Shown: piece after piece, positions 7,766-14,967 of the stretch
Numbering within the stretch: position 1 is the stretch's first letter
Layout of the letters: every line of letters begins with the position of its first letter
NCBI GenBank assembly: GCA_964369605.1
Contig: CAYJFD010000040.1
Coordinates: 1-16,039 of the forward strand
DNA length: 16,039 nucleotides
Source of the DNA: CAYJFD01 sp964369605
GTDB taxonomy: Bacteria > Bacteroidota > Bacteroidia > Bacteroidales > UBA932
Direction: 5' to 3'
Translations under genes and position numbers: made by a program
The notes under the pieces: model-generated
The model's database searches: none
What the model saw: the letters and a program-made list of their open reading frames with translations, nothing else
What the model was told of the DNA's origin: nothing

Positions 7766-8722
7766 ATGAAAAATATTTTATTGATAAGTAAATACGAAAG
7801 TGGACCATTAGATATATATCAAGAGTATCTTCCTGAAGAATTTCAATTATTTAATGGATTGAGTGATAACTTAGAAAATTTAGATAAAATAGACTATATG
7901 ATTGCCAGTGGACGTACTAAGGTTGATGGCAATCTTTTGTCTAAAATGACAAACTTAAAAATGATTCAAAGAACAGGAGTAGGTTTAGACTCTTTAGATT
8001 TAGATGAAATAAAAGAAAGAGAAATTCCTTTATATGTTAATCAAGGAATTAATGCTCAAAGTGTTGCTGAGCATAGTTTATTATTAATCCTGGCGTGTCT
8101 TAGAAAATTAACTATTTTTCACAATAATACAATCAATGGCATTTGGAGAAAACAAAAGATTGGCGTTGCAACTTATGAATTAAAAGGCAAAACGGTTGGA
8201 ATGATTGGGATGGGTAACATCGCAAAAGCACTAGTAAGACTATTAAAAGTTTTCGAGGTTAAAATAGTTTATTATGATTTATATCGTTTAAGTGAGGATG
8301 AAGAAAGAGAATTAGGGATTAATTATTGTAGTTTAGAAGAATTGTTTAAAGATTCTGACATTATTTCTCTTCATTGCCCACTTTTAGATAGCACTAGAAA
8401 TATTGTTTGTAGAGAGAATATCGAAAAGATGAAAGATGGTGTTGTAATCGTCAATACTGCAAGAGGCGGTTTGATTAACAATGCAGATATAATAGAAGCG
8501 CTAAATAAAGGTAAAATAGCTTTTGCAGGATTAGACGTTCATGAAAGCGAACCTATTAGTGAAAACAATGAAATTGTTAAATGTCAAAATGTTATATTAA
8601 CTCCACATATTGGAGGAGTTACATATAACTCTTTTAGTGCGATGATTAGTAGAGCGATGAATAATATTGAAAAATTTAGTCAAGGTAAACTTGATGAGAT
8701 TGAAAAGTCAAAAGTATTATAG
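7766..8722 (+). CDS. D-isomer-specific 2-hydroxyacid dehydrogenase
   Basis: This 318-residue protein is a typical D-2-hydroxyacid dehydrogenase of the SerA/GyaR/LdhA family. The NAD(P)-binding Rossmann domain carries GMIGMGNIAKAL (145-156), with Ala in place of the last Gly of the usual GxGxxG, and an acidic residue at the end of the next strand (YYD, 169-171), which favours NAD. The catalytic Arg is in NTARGGLI (230-237), a Glu lies in DVHESEP (257-263), and the catalytic His is His281 in LTPHIGG. It has no C-terminal ACT domain, so it is unlikely to be a full regulatory SerA. It interconverts a 2-hydroxy acid and a 2-oxo acid; the substrate is unknown. It starts one base after the upstream stop, and the nearest AAGGA is 13 bases away, so translation probably depends on coupling. 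Confidence 0.92.
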   Translation: MKNILLISKYESGPLDIYQEYLPEEFQLFNGLSDNLENLDKIDYMIASGRTKVDGNLLSKMTNLKMIQRTGVGLDSLDLDEIKEREIPLYVNQGINAQSVAEHSLLLILACLRKLTIFHNNTINGIWRKQKIGVATYELKGKTVGMIGMGNIAKALVRLLKVFEVKIVYYDLYRLSEDEERELGINYCSLEELFKDSDIISLHCPLLDSTRNIVCRENIEKMKDGVVIVNTARGGLINNADIIEALNKGKIAFAGLDVHESEPISENNEIVKCQNVILTPHIGGVTYNSFSAMISRAMNNIEKFSQGKLDEIEKSKVL

Positions 8723-8730
8723 GAGAACAA

Positions 8731-9426
8731 ATGATGAGTAATGATGCAACTATTATTAAATCTGAAGTATCAGATAAGGCAAAGATTTTTAGAGGGTGTT
8801 TAGTAAGAAACTCAAAAATTAGTGAGAATGTTTTATGTGCAGATGATGTTGTTGTAGATAGAAGTGTTCTAGCGAAAAATGTCGAGATTGGAAGAAGAAC
8901 TTATATTCAAGATTCTACTTTTGGTTTTGGTAGTTACATAGGTCAGAATTCATTAGTGAAGTTTACTAATGTTGGAAAATTCAACAGTATATCTTGGAAT
9001 GTTTCTATTGGTGGCAGCAATCATAATTATAATAGCCCAAATATGTATACTTCTTATTGGTGGAAAAAAGTCTTTGATGAATGTTATCCAGATGAAAAAG
9101 AAGGAATGTTTGGAGAGATTGGGAATGCAACCTGGATTAGTGCCGGAGTTAACATTGTTAGAGGGGTCAAAATTGGAGATGGAGCAGTTATAGGAGCAGG
9201 AGCGGTAGTTACTCAAGATGTTCCACCGTTTGCAATTGCTGTTGGCATTCCGGCTAAAGTTATAAAATATCGATATGACGCAGAAACTATTAAAGTTCTA
9301 AATGAAATAAAGTGGTGGAATTGGCCTGCTGAAATTATTAAAAAAAATTCTAAGGTTTTACACGATGATTTAACCAAAGAGAATTTAGAAGAAATGATAA
9401 GAATTAATAATGAACTAAAAAAATAA
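8731..9426 (+). CDS. CatB-like hexapeptide-repeat O/N-acyltransferase
   Basis: This 231-residue protein is a left-handed beta-helix acyltransferase of the CatB/Vat xenobiotic acetyltransferase type. Imperfect hexapeptide repeats run from about residue 12 to 95 and again from 130 to 165 (for example VKIGDGAVIGAGAVV). They are split by a loop with the probable catalytic His98 in GGSNHNYNSPNMY. The end of the domain has the usual VGIPAKVIKYRY (171-182) and the CatB-type KWWNWPAEII (194-203). It would move an acetyl or other acyl group from a CoA donor. In a glycan locus the acceptor is more likely a sugar hydroxyl or amine than an antibiotic. AGGAG (8721-8725) overlaps the upstream stop and serves either ATG 8731 or ATG 8734. 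The product is firm as a family; donor and acceptor are open. Confidence 0.9.
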   Translation: MMSNDATIIKSEVSDKAKIFRGCLVRNSKISENVLCADDVVVDRSVLAKNVEIGRRTYIQDSTFGFGSYIGQNSLVKFTNVGKFNSISWNVSIGGSNHNYNSPNMYTSYWWKKVFDECYPDEKEGMFGEIGNATWISAGVNIVRGVKIGDGAVIGAGAVVTQDVPPFAIAVGIPAKVIKYRYDAETIKVLNEIKWWNWPAEIIKKNSKVLHDDLTKENLEEMIRINNELKK

Positions 9427-9439
9427 TAAGGGGAGTAAT

Positions 9440-10585
9440 ATGAGACATCATAAATATAATGAGAGTTTTGATTTTGTAGTTAAGCCAGTCGAATTTAATA
9501 AATATACTGAAAGGTCATTGTTGCAATACTGTTTAGGAGCTACCATGTATATGCCTGGGCATAAAGATTTTGCAGATGCGATCTTAAATAAAAAATACCC
9601 TGGTTTAACAACAATGGTATTGTGTTTTGAGGATGCTTGTAAAGAAGAGGATGTGCCTAAAGCTCAAGAAAATTCAATTAAATTACTTGATCGTATTTCT
9701 CAAGAAATTACTTGCGGTAATTTTAAATATGAAGAATTACCTTTGATCATCTTTAGGGTTAGAAATGTTGAACAATTTAAGGTGTTTACTTCAATGTTGC
9801 AACCGCACCATATTAAATTGATTTGTGCGTTTAATTTCCCTAAATTTAATAGTGATACAGGGTTGGGTTACTATGAACATTTAGAGACTTTGATTGAAAA
9901 ATATGATGAGATTATTTACGGAATGCCAATCTTAGAGGATCGTAATATTGCTTTTAAAGAGACAAGGATGATTGAACTTGAAAAGATTAAAAATATTTTA
10001 GACAGATATAAGGAACTTGTTCTAAATGTTCGTGTTGGTGGGACTGATTTTTCTTCTTGTTTTGGCGTGAGACGCGGAATCAACTATACAATATATGACA
10101 TCATGACCGTTAGAGATTGCTTATTAGATATCTTAAATATGTTTATTAGAGATAATGATTATACAGTTTCTGGTCCTGTTTGGGAGTATTTTAGAGTTCA
10201 AAAGTCTATGAGATTTAAAGATATCCCTGACTTTGATTTTCATGCATCTTTAATTAAAAGAGAGCCTATTGTAAATGATGCAGTTGATGGTTTACTTCGT
10301 GAGTTGATTTTAGATAAAGCTAATGGGTTTATTGGCAAAACTATTATTCACCCATCGCATTTGAATTTTGTTAATGGAATGCATGCAGTAACAAGAGAAG
10401 AATATGAAGATGCATCACAAATATTCAATACAACTGGAGGAGTAATTAAGAGTGCTAATTCAAATAAAATGAATGAAATTGGACCACATAAAAGTTGGGC
10501 TGAAAGATTATATATGCGCGCACTTGCTTATGGAGTTGTTGAAAATGAAGAGAGTTATATTGAATTATTTAGGGAGTCTCATTGA
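9440..10585 (+). CDS. CitE/HpcH-like C-C bond lyase (TIM barrel)
   Basis: This 381-residue protein resembles the HpcH/HpaI aldolase/citrate lyase beta superfamily, in particular the longer form called C-C bond lyase of the TIM-barrel fold. Matching features are GATMYMPGHKDF (33-44, like the SYLFVPG start of CitE), MVLCFEDACKEEDVPKA (59-75, like LDLEDAV), IFRVRN (104-109), PILEDRN (163-169, with the acidic residues expected for metal binding) and GKTIIHPSHLNFVNG (299-313). Family members make or break C-C bonds in acyl-CoA or oxo-acid substrates such as malyl- or citramalyl-CoA. Related long forms have been described in ter (tellurite/stress) gene clusters beside ATP-grasp enzymes. No citrate lyase alpha or gamma subunit is present, so it is not part of a citrate lyase. 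AAGGGGAG lies directly before the ATG. Confidence 0.82.
   Translation: MRHHKYNESFDFVVKPVEFNKYTERSLLQYCLGATMYMPGHKDFADAILNKKYPGLTTMVLCFEDACKEEDVPKAQENSIKLLDRISQEITCGNFKYEELPLIIFRVRNVEQFKVFTSMLQPHHIKLICAFNFPKFNSDTGLGYYEHLETLIEKYDEIIYGMPILEDRNIAFKETRMIELEKIKNILDRYKELVLNVRVGGTDFSSCFGVRRGINYTIYDIMTVRDCLLDILNMFIRDNDYTVSGPVWEYFRVQKSMRFKDIPDFDFHASLIKREPIVNDAVDGLLRELILDKANGFIGKTIIHPSHLNFVNGMHAVTREEYEDASQIFNTTGGVIKSANSNKMNEIGPHKSWAERLYMRALAYGVVENEESYIELFRESH
10571..10576 (+). promoter_or_regulatory. Ribosome binding site for the hydratase beta subunit
   Basis: AGGGAG lies inside the end of the lyase gene, 8 bases before the ATG at 10585. A TTG at 10582 directly precedes this ATG in frame, but the ATG is preferred. 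The ATG shares one base with the lyase TGA stop, which indicates stop-start translational coupling. Confidence 0.7.
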
Positions 10586-11091
10586 TGGTTAAATTAATAA
10601 CAACACCAATTAAAAAAGAAGATTTAATCAATTTAAGTGTTGGTGACCAAATATTGATTAGCGGAAATATTTATTGTGGAAGAGATGCAGTTTTACCAAA
10701 AATTGTTGAGTTATATAAAAGCAATAAACTAAGTGAACACAATGTTAAGTTAGAAGGTAGTGTTATCTTTCACACAGCTGTAAGTCCTGCTGGTGTTGGA
10801 CCTACTTCTAGTAATAAATTAGAGATTGAAAGTAGTATTGGAATTTTGTCTGAGGCTGGTGTAAGAATTCATTTAGGTAAGGGTTCGATTAAGGAAGAGA
10901 CAGTTGAAGCTTTAAAGGATAATGATTCTTTGTTTGCGATTATTCCTCCTGTCACCGCTTTATTGGAAGATAAAACAATTAAAAGAGAAGTTATAGCTTT
11001 CAAAGAATTAGGGATGGAAGCTTTTTGGTGTTTAGAAGTGAGTGAATATCCTGCGATAGTTGCTTCTATAAATGGAAAGACGATTTATTAA
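10585..11091 (+). CDS. Fumarate/tartrate hydratase-type beta subunit
   Basis: This 168-residue protein matches the C-terminal (beta) domain of class I Fe-S fumarases and L(+)-tartrate dehydratase (FumA C-terminus, TtdB) and has the normal length of the separate subunit. Family features are TTPIKKEDLINLSVGD (6-21), SGNIYCGRDAVLPKI (26-40, matching the ARDAAHKR region), VSPAGVGPTSSNKLE (66-80, the GPTTSGRMD region), GKG (98-100) and the C-terminal EAFWCLEVSEYPAIVAS (145-161). It supplies substrate-binding residues to a heterodimer whose Fe-S cluster is on the alpha subunit, encoded next. The enzyme adds or removes water on a dicarboxylate; fumarate, mesaconate and tartrate are all possible. The beta gene precedes the alpha gene here, whereas alpha then beta is the usual order. 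Confidence 0.88.
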   Translation: MVKLITTPIKKEDLINLSVGDQILISGNIYCGRDAVLPKIVELYKSNKLSEHNVKLEGSVIFHTAVSPAGVGPTSSNKLEIESSIGILSEAGVRIHLGKGSIKEETVEALKDNDSLFAIIPPVTALLEDKTIKREVIAFKELGMEAFWCLEVSEYPAIVASINGKTIY

Positions 11092-11102
11092 GGGTAAATG
11101 AT

Positions 11103-11951
11103 ATGGATAAAATGATTATTGATAAAGTTGCAAAGACCTTAGTTAAGGCTGGTTCAACATTTAGAGAAGATAAAAAGATGGCTTATCGTCAGGCTATTGA
11201 AAAGGAAACTAATCCTAATGCTAAGTTTATTTTAGAGAAGATTCTTGATAATGCTGAGGTGGCTGAAAAGAATAGTAGTCCACTTTGCGATGATACAGGT
11301 ATCCCTCATTTATTTTTAGAGTTAGGTAAAGATAAGATGATTAGTGGCGGAATGCTTAATGATATTAAATTAGGTGTTGCTGAGGGCTTAAAATTATTAC
11401 CTGGTCGTCCGATGGGTATTGTCGGTGATGATTTACAGAGAGTTGATCAATCTGGTGGGATTTCTCCTAATAGTGAAGATGTACTACCTGCTCCTTTTAG
11501 CATTAAAGAGGTAGATGAGGATGTAATTCGTTTGCATATAATTATGCAGGGAGGGGGTCCGGCTATTCGTGGAAGAACTTATCGCGTTTTTCATAAGCAT
11601 AGTGTAGATACTGTTATTGATGAAATTGTTTCTTGGGCTAAGGAGGCAGTTGGCCTATTGGGTTGTTCTCCTTGTGTGTTAGCTATCGGTGTTGGTCGTT
11701 CACAATTCGAGGCTACATCTTTAATGATGGAAGCTCAAGTTTACGGAAATTTTCAAAAACAGAGTGAAACAGAAAAGAAAATTACAGACTTAGTAAATCA
11801 GAAAAGAGTAGGAGCTTTAGGTCTTGGTGGTAGTACTTCAGTTCTTGCGACTTTTTTAAAGATTGGCCCTCAAAGAGCAAGTGGGGTTAGAGTTGTTTGT
11901 TTAAGACCTTGTTGTTGTTTTGAACCAAGAATTGCGTCTGTTGAATTGTAG
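11103..11951 (+). CDS. Fumarate/tartrate hydratase-type alpha subunit (Fe-S)
   Basis: This 282-residue protein matches the alpha subunit of class I fumarase/L(+)-tartrate dehydratase (TtdA-like). Evidence includes SPLCDDTGIPHLFLELG (59-75) with Cys62, GLLGCSPCVLAIGVGRS (184-200) with Cys188, GALGLGGSTSVLATFLKIG (237-255), and a C-terminal end with CLRPCCCFEPR (266-276). Cys62, Cys188 and one Cys of 270-272 are the likely ligands of a [4Fe-4S] cluster whose free iron binds substrate. The stretch that usually reads KGGGSEN is GGGPAIRGRTY (150-160), so the residues after the glycines differ. This may mean a different substrate. The start at 11103 is 8 bases after AAGGG. Hydratase with the preceding beta subunit is well supported; fumarate as substrate is not. 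Confidence 0.85.
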   Translation: MDKMIIDKVAKTLVKAGSTFREDKKMAYRQAIEKETNPNAKFILEKILDNAEVAEKNSSPLCDDTGIPHLFLELGKDKMISGGMLNDIKLGVAEGLKLLPGRPMGIVGDDLQRVDQSGGISPNSEDVLPAPFSIKEVDEDVIRLHIIMQGGGPAIRGRTYRVFHKHSVDTVIDEIVSWAKEAVGLLGCSPCVLAIGVGRSQFEATSLMMEAQVYGNFQKQSETEKKITDLVNQKRVGALGLGGSTSVLATFLKIGPQRASGVRVVCLRPCCCFEPRIASVEL

Positions 11952-11966
11952 AAGTAGGAGAATATT

Positions 11967-13064
11967 ATGATAAATGTAACACGTTCTTCAATGCCTGGTT
12001 ACCATGAGTATTGTGAAGAGATAAAAGATTTATGGGATAGTCGTTGGTTAACTAACATGGGCAGCAAACACAAGGAGTTAGAGACCAATTTAAAGGATTA
12101 TTTAAAGTGTGAAAATCTAAAACTATATACTAATGGTCATCTAGCTTTAGAGAATATTTTAGAGTTGATGGATTTCCCTAAAGACAGTGAGGTTATTACT
12201 ACCCCTTATACTTTTATCTCCACTACTCATGCGATTGTTAGATGCGGATTAACTCCTATTTTTTGTGATGTTAATGATAGTGACTATACAATTGATGTTA
12301 ATAAGATTGAAAATTTAATTACTGATAAAACAGTAGCTATTATGGCGGTTCATGTATATGGCAGTTTATGTGATGTAGAAGCAATAAAAAAAATAGCAGA
12401 TAAACACAACTTAAAAGTTATTTATGATGCAGCTCACGCTTTTGGAGTCTCTTATAAAGGAGTTTCTTCGGCTTGTTTTGGCGATGCGTCAATGTATAGT
12501 TTTCACGCCACTAAAGTATTTCATACTGTTGAGGGTGGAGCAGTTACCTTTTCAAACTCTGATTATGAAAATGTATTTAACACTCTAAGAAGTTTTGGCA
12601 CTGACAGTAATGGAGAAATAACAAAAGTTGGTGGAAATGCAAAAATGAGCGAGTTTCATGCAGCTATGGGTATATGCAACCTTCGTCATATTGATGAAGA
12701 AATTAATAAAAGAAAAACAATCTCTGAGCACTATGATTCAAAACTAAAAAATATTTCAGGAATAACTTTGATGTGCAAACAAAAAGATGTTCAACCTAAT
12801 TATATTTATTACCCTATAGTCTTTGACGGATACAAATATACAAGAGATGAGATCTTTGTTAAATTAAAGGAAAATGGGATAATGGCCCGTAAATATTTTT
12901 ATCCTCTATGTAATGATGTACAATGTTATCAAGGACTACCAAATTTTGATAAAAGTAAGACTCCAATAGCTGAAAGAATTGCCAATAATGTCTTAACATT
13001 GCCACTTTATTCAGACTTAGACTTATGTATTGTCGATAAGATTTGTGGTATTATTCTAGAATAA
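11967..13064 (+). CDS. DegT/DnrJ/EryC1 aminotransferase, VioA-like
   Basis: This 365-residue PLP-dependent sugar aminotransferase has LWDSRWLTNMGSKHKELE (22-39), LYTNGHLALENIL (53-65), VIYDAAHAFGV (151-161) and SFHATKVFHTVEGGAV (178-193), with Lys183 as the PLP-binding lysine and Asp154 as the PLP-pyridine partner. From memory of the family, the wording of these motifs is close to VioA, which makes dTDP-4-amino-4,6-dideoxy-D-glucose from dTDP-4-keto-6-deoxyglucose with glutamate as amino donor. The RmlA and RmlB genes directly downstream make exactly that keto-sugar. No 3,4-ketoisomerase (FdtA/QdtA-like) is present, which argues against a 3-amino sugar. AGGAG lies 6 bases before the ATG. The aminotransferase call is firm; the 4-amino specificity is probable. 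Confidence 0.9.
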   Translation: MINVTRSSMPGYHEYCEEIKDLWDSRWLTNMGSKHKELETNLKDYLKCENLKLYTNGHLALENILELMDFPKDSEVITTPYTFISTTHAIVRCGLTPIFCDVNDSDYTIDVNKIENLITDKTVAIMAVHVYGSLCDVEAIKKIADKHNLKVIYDAAHAFGVSYKGVSSACFGDASMYSFHATKVFHTVEGGAVTFSNSDYENVFNTLRSFGTDSNGEITKVGGNAKMSEFHAAMGICNLRHIDEEINKRKTISEHYDSKLKNISGITLMCKQKDVQPNYIYYPIVFDGYKYTRDEIFVKLKENGIMARKYFYPLCNDVQCYQGLPNFDKSKTPIAERIANNVLTLPLYSDLDLCIVDKICGIILE

Positions 13065-13080
13065 AAGGAGATAAAAAAAT

Positions 13081-13947
13081 ATGAAAGGAATCATTCTAGC
13101 AGGCGGCAAAGGAACAAGACTTTATCCAATGACTAAAGCAGTCTCAAAACAATTATTACCAATTTATGACAAACCATTAATTTATTATCCACTATCAATT
13201 TTAATGTTAGCAGGGATTAATGAAATCCTAATCATTTCAACACCAGAAGACACTCCTGTTTATCAAAAATTATTAGGAACCGGAGAATCTATTGGCGTTA
13301 AATTTTCTTACAAAATACAAGACACTCCTCGCGGTTTAGCAGATGCCTTTATATTGGGTGAAGAATTTATTGGTAATGACAGTGTATGTTTGATTCTTGG
13401 AGATAATGTCTTCTTTGGACAAGATATTACAGCAACCTTAAATAAGGCTATGGAAAAACAAGGAGCAACTATCTTTGGATATCCAGTAAAAGACCCTACA
13501 GAATTTGGAGTAGTGGAATTTGACAAAAATCATAAAGTTGTTTCAATAGAAGAAAAACCAAAAGAACCAAAATCTAATTATGCAGTACCAGGATTATACT
13601 TCTATGATAACAGAGTAATAGAAATCGCAAAAAATGTTAAACCCTCAGCAAGAGGTGAAATAGAAATAACATCAGTTAATAATGCTTATCGTGAAATGGG
13701 GGAACTAAATGTAACTCTACTCGGAAGAGGAATCGCTTGGTTAGACACAGGATCACCTGAAGGAATGTTAAAGGCTGCCGAATTTGTAGAGGCGGTACAA
13801 TCGAGACAAGGATTTTATGTTTCCTGTATTGAAGAGATAGCTTATCGTCGTGGTTTTATTGATGCCACACAATTATTAAAGATTGGTGAAGAATTAAAAA
13901 TGACTGAATATGGTCAATATTTAATAAGTTTAGTGGAGGACAAATAA
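13081..13947 (+). CDS. rmlA: Glucose-1-phosphate thymidylyltransferase
   Basis: The protein is 288 residues, the normal length for RmlA. It has the nucleotide-binding signature AGGKGTRLYPMTKAVSKQ (7-24), LLPIYDKPLIYYPLS (25-39), TPRGLADAF (82-90), ILGDNVFFG (105-113) with the metal-binding Asp108, and the EEKP and GRGIAWLDTGSP segments. It joins dTTP and glucose 1-phosphate to give dTDP-glucose, the first step of dTDP-deoxysugar synthesis in the cytoplasm. The start has an AAAGGAG site 10 bases upstream. The next gene, rmlB, begins on the base after its stop. Third codon positions favour A here, unlike the T-ending codons of the genes at 5498-11951. Confidence 0.97.
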   Translation: MKGIILAGGKGTRLYPMTKAVSKQLLPIYDKPLIYYPLSILMLAGINEILIISTPEDTPVYQKLLGTGESIGVKFSYKIQDTPRGLADAFILGEEFIGNDSVCLILGDNVFFGQDITATLNKAMEKQGATIFGYPVKDPTEFGVVEFDKNHKVVSIEEKPKEPKSNYAVPGLYFYDNRVIEIAKNVKPSARGEIEITSVNNAYREMGELNVTLLGRGIAWLDTGSPEGMLKAAEFVEAVQSRQGFYVSCIEEIAYRRGFIDATQLLKIGEELKMTEYGQYLISLVEDK

Positions 13948-14967
13948 ATGAAAATTATTGTAACTGGTGGTGCTGGCTTTATTGGATCTAATTTTATTTT
14001 TCATATGTTAGAAAAATATTCTGACTATAAAGTTATTTGTATTGATAGTCTTACTTATGCAGGAAATCTTTCAACATTAAGTTCAGTATTAGATAATAAA
14101 AACTTTACATTTTATAAAACAGACATCTGCGATAGAAAAGCTATCTATGAAATTTTTGAGAACGAAAAACCAGATATTATAATTAACTTTGCGGCCGAAA
14201 GTCATGTAGACAGAAGCATTGAGAATCCAGAAGTATTCTTAAAAACAAATATCTTAGGAACTCAAGTATTGATGGATGCTTGTCGCAAATTTGGAAACAT
14301 TAGATTTCACCAAGTATCGACAGATGAAGTTTATGGAGATCTACCACTTGATCGTCCCGATTTAATGTTCACTGAAACCACTCCTATTCACACTTCAAGT
14401 CCATATAGTTCTTCAAAAGCAAGTGCAGATCTTTTGGTGCAAGCTTACTATCGTACATATGGTTTACCAATAACAATTAGTCGTTGTTCAAATAACTATG
14501 GACCATATCATTTCCCAGAAAAACTAATTCCTTTAATGATTGCCAATGCCTTAAACGATAAGCCACTACCAGTTTATGGTGAAGGGTTAAATGTTCGTGA
14601 TTGGCTATATGTAACTGATCATTGTAAAGCAATTGACCTAATCATTCACAAAGGAAAAATTGGCGAAGTTTATAATATCGGCGGTCATAACGAAATGGCT
14701 AATATTGATATTGTAAAATTAATCTGCAAACACCTAGATAAACCAGAAACTTTAATCACATATGTAACTGATCGCAAAGGACATGATATGCGCTACGCAA
14801 TCGATCCGGCAAAAATACACAGTGAATTAGGATGGTTACCAGAAACTAAATTTGAAGATGGACTTTTATTAACAATAAATTGGTATCTAGAAAATAAAGA
14901 ATGGTGGGAATCAATCATCAGTGGAGAATACCAAAATTATTATGACAAAATGTACAACAACAGATAA
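13948..14967 (+). CDS. rmlB: dTDP-glucose 4,6-dehydratase
   Basis: This 339-residue short-chain dehydrogenase/reductase (extended type) has the NAD-binding GGAGFIGSNF (7-16), the catalytic STDEVYGDL (124-132) with Asp126 and Glu127, and YSSSK (153-157) with Tyr153 and Lys157. RSIENPEVFLKTN and NNYGPYHFPEKLIPLMI are also diagnostic of RmlB. It converts dTDP-glucose to dTDP-4-keto-6-deoxyglucose. RmlC and RmlD, needed for rhamnose, are not in the window, while a VioA-like aminotransferase lies two genes upstream, so the keto-sugar probably goes to an amino sugar. The ATG directly follows the rmlA stop, with GGAGGA 7 bases upstream. Its 3' end overlaps the next glycosyltransferase gene by 26 bases. 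Confidence 0.97.
   Translation: MKIIVTGGAGFIGSNFIFHMLEKYSDYKVICIDSLTYAGNLSTLSSVLDNKNFTFYKTDICDRKAIYEIFENEKPDIIINFAAESHVDRSIENPEVFLKTNILGTQVLMDACRKFGNIRFHQVSTDEVYGDLPLDRPDLMFTETTPIHTSSPYSSSKASADLLVQAYYRTYGLPITISRCSNNYGPYHFPEKLIPLMIANALNDKPLPVYGEGLNVRDWLYVTDHCKAIDLIIHKGKIGEVYNIGGHNEMANIDIVKLICKHLDKPETLITYVTDRKGHDMRYAIDPAKIHSELGWLPETKFEDGLLLTINWYLENKEWWESIISGEYQNYYDKMYNNR

Noticed and set aside
8953..9216. Open frames on both strands inside the acyltransferase gene (also 8969-9193 on +)
   Set aside because: They lie fully inside a well-supported acyltransferase gene, have low-complexity or odd composition and resemble no family.
11098..11115. Five-codon reading frame (MIWIK) between the ribosome binding site and the start of the hydratase alpha gene
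   Set aside because: The spacing from AAGGG is too short for good initiation, and so short a frame occurs easily by chance.
11103..11951. Reading the hydratase as an ordinary TCA-cycle fumarase
   Set aside because: The subunit order, changed GGG motif and setting in a glycan locus argue against a simple housekeeping role.
13051..13064. Perfect 14-base palindrome TTATTCTAGAATAA just before the rmlA ribosome binding site
   Set aside because: For this base composition a rough estimate gives about two such palindromes in 16 kb by chance, and it lacks a T-run or a promoter match. It is mostly the end of the aminotransferase gene.
13308..13526. Minus-strand open frame inside rmlA
   Set aside because: It is antisense to conserved RmlA motifs and has no family resemblance; a by-product of the codon pattern.
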